A stretch of DNA of 64,000 nucleotides, from positions 1 to 64,000 of the forward strand of contig NZ_MUHR01000006.1 in assembly GCF_002105285.1 (NCBI RefSeq), given 5' to 3'. This document shows, piece by piece, positions 63,758 through 64,000 of the stretch. The notes beneath the pieces are model-generated. The model saw only the letters and a list, made by a program, of their open reading frames with translations, ran no database searches and was not told where the DNA came from. Numbering within the stretch: the stretch's first letter is position 1; every line of letters begins with the position of its first letter. A program made the translations under genes and the position numbers. This stretch comes from Planktotalea arctica (lineage in GTDB: Bacteria > Pseudomonadota > Alphaproteobacteria > Rhodobacterales > Rhodobacteraceae).

Positions 63758-64000
63758 ACGAACCCCGTCCGCAGGAGCGGGTTGTGATTTCGGCGTCTGC
63801 CCTGCATGCCTTCGTGGCGATACCGGCATGCAGCTTACGCCTGACGCGATGGTAAATGCCTATGGTCGGGCGCTCTGGCCGGATTTACTGATCGTATTCT
63901 GAACCTTATACCAGAGGGCCGCATAAAGACGGTATTCAGGCAGAAAGGGCAGAAAGTCTTTTCCGCTCTTCACTCAGCCCAAAAAATCAATAATGGGACA
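63758..64000. other. Intergenic right end of the window
   Basis: No gene or RNA supported. Short frames are interrupted, and no tRNA, repeat or start of a gene is evident before the window ends. Confidence 0.4.

Noticed and set aside
63651-63902. 83-codon plus-strand frame
   Set aside because: It reads straight through a strong intrinsic terminator and has no ribosome site, so a small RNA is more likely.

Overview
The window looks like the chromosome of an alphaproteobacterium of the Rhodobacteraceae (Roseobacter group). The grounds are the gene content and order (ppiD-trpE, trpG-trpD-trpC-moaC-moeA-lexA-comEC-gltX-gltA), an alphaproteobacterial SOS box of the form GTTC-N7-GTTC before lexA, a class II (B12-dependent) ribonucleotide reductase, an LdtR-type MarR regulator, SdhE, paired DUF1194 proteins and a DUF1007/NicO metal-transport pair. 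This identification rests on recognised families and no database search was run.

Left host region (1-24.5 kb). It opens with a partial unknown gene and two alpha/beta hydrolases. Next come PPK2, DUF2461, the DUF1007-NicO pair, a MATE exporter, an aspartate aminotransferase, an XRE regulator with sdhE, and ldtR. A gloA-DUF1194-DUF1194 operon follows. Then there is a two-gene unit of a TbpB-like lipoprotein and a Slam-type outer-membrane protein. After that come an aminotransferase, an AHL-lactonase-like hydrolase, a short-chain dehydrogenase and an orphan periplasmic binding protein. A single frame then joins a kynureninase-like enzyme to a kynurenine-formamidase-like (cyclase) domain. A type I secretion ATPase and its membrane-fusion protein close the region.

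Integrated element (24,511-35,161). A roughly 10.65-kb element sits at the 3' end of tRNA-Asn(GTT), bounded by 51-bp direct repeats with one mismatch. It carries a P4-type tyrosine integrase, an AlpA-like regulator and a cargo zone with an Arr-like ADP-ribosyltransferase and a membrane protein. One operon then encodes terminase large subunit, HNH nuclease, HK97-type capsid, prohead protease, connector and portal, followed by unusual tandem zinc-ribbon proteins. No tail, lysis or replication genes are visible. This composition is what is expected of a capsid-forming phage satellite (cf-PICI-like) that would borrow tails from a helper phage, and it is the main finding here. Repeated GTTACCC motifs at both ends look like integrase arm sites. 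The original tRNA-Asn terminator now lies on the far side of the element.

Right host region (35.2-64 kb). It begins with a metallo-beta-lactamase-fold hydrolase divergent from an EnvZ-like kinase, then gltA and gltX, comEC convergent with lexA, and the moeA-moaC-trpC-trpD-trpG unit. A YibQ-like envelope protein, a Sel1 protein and a small secreted protein separate this unit from trpE-ppiD. Then come an aminotransferase, gpt, a LysE exporter, fabI, pdxH, a double cold-shock protein, a DUF192 protein, tRNA-Pro(TGG) and nrdJ. Two NrdR-box-like sites lie in front of nrdJ. The window ends with a possible small structured RNA closed by a strong terminator.
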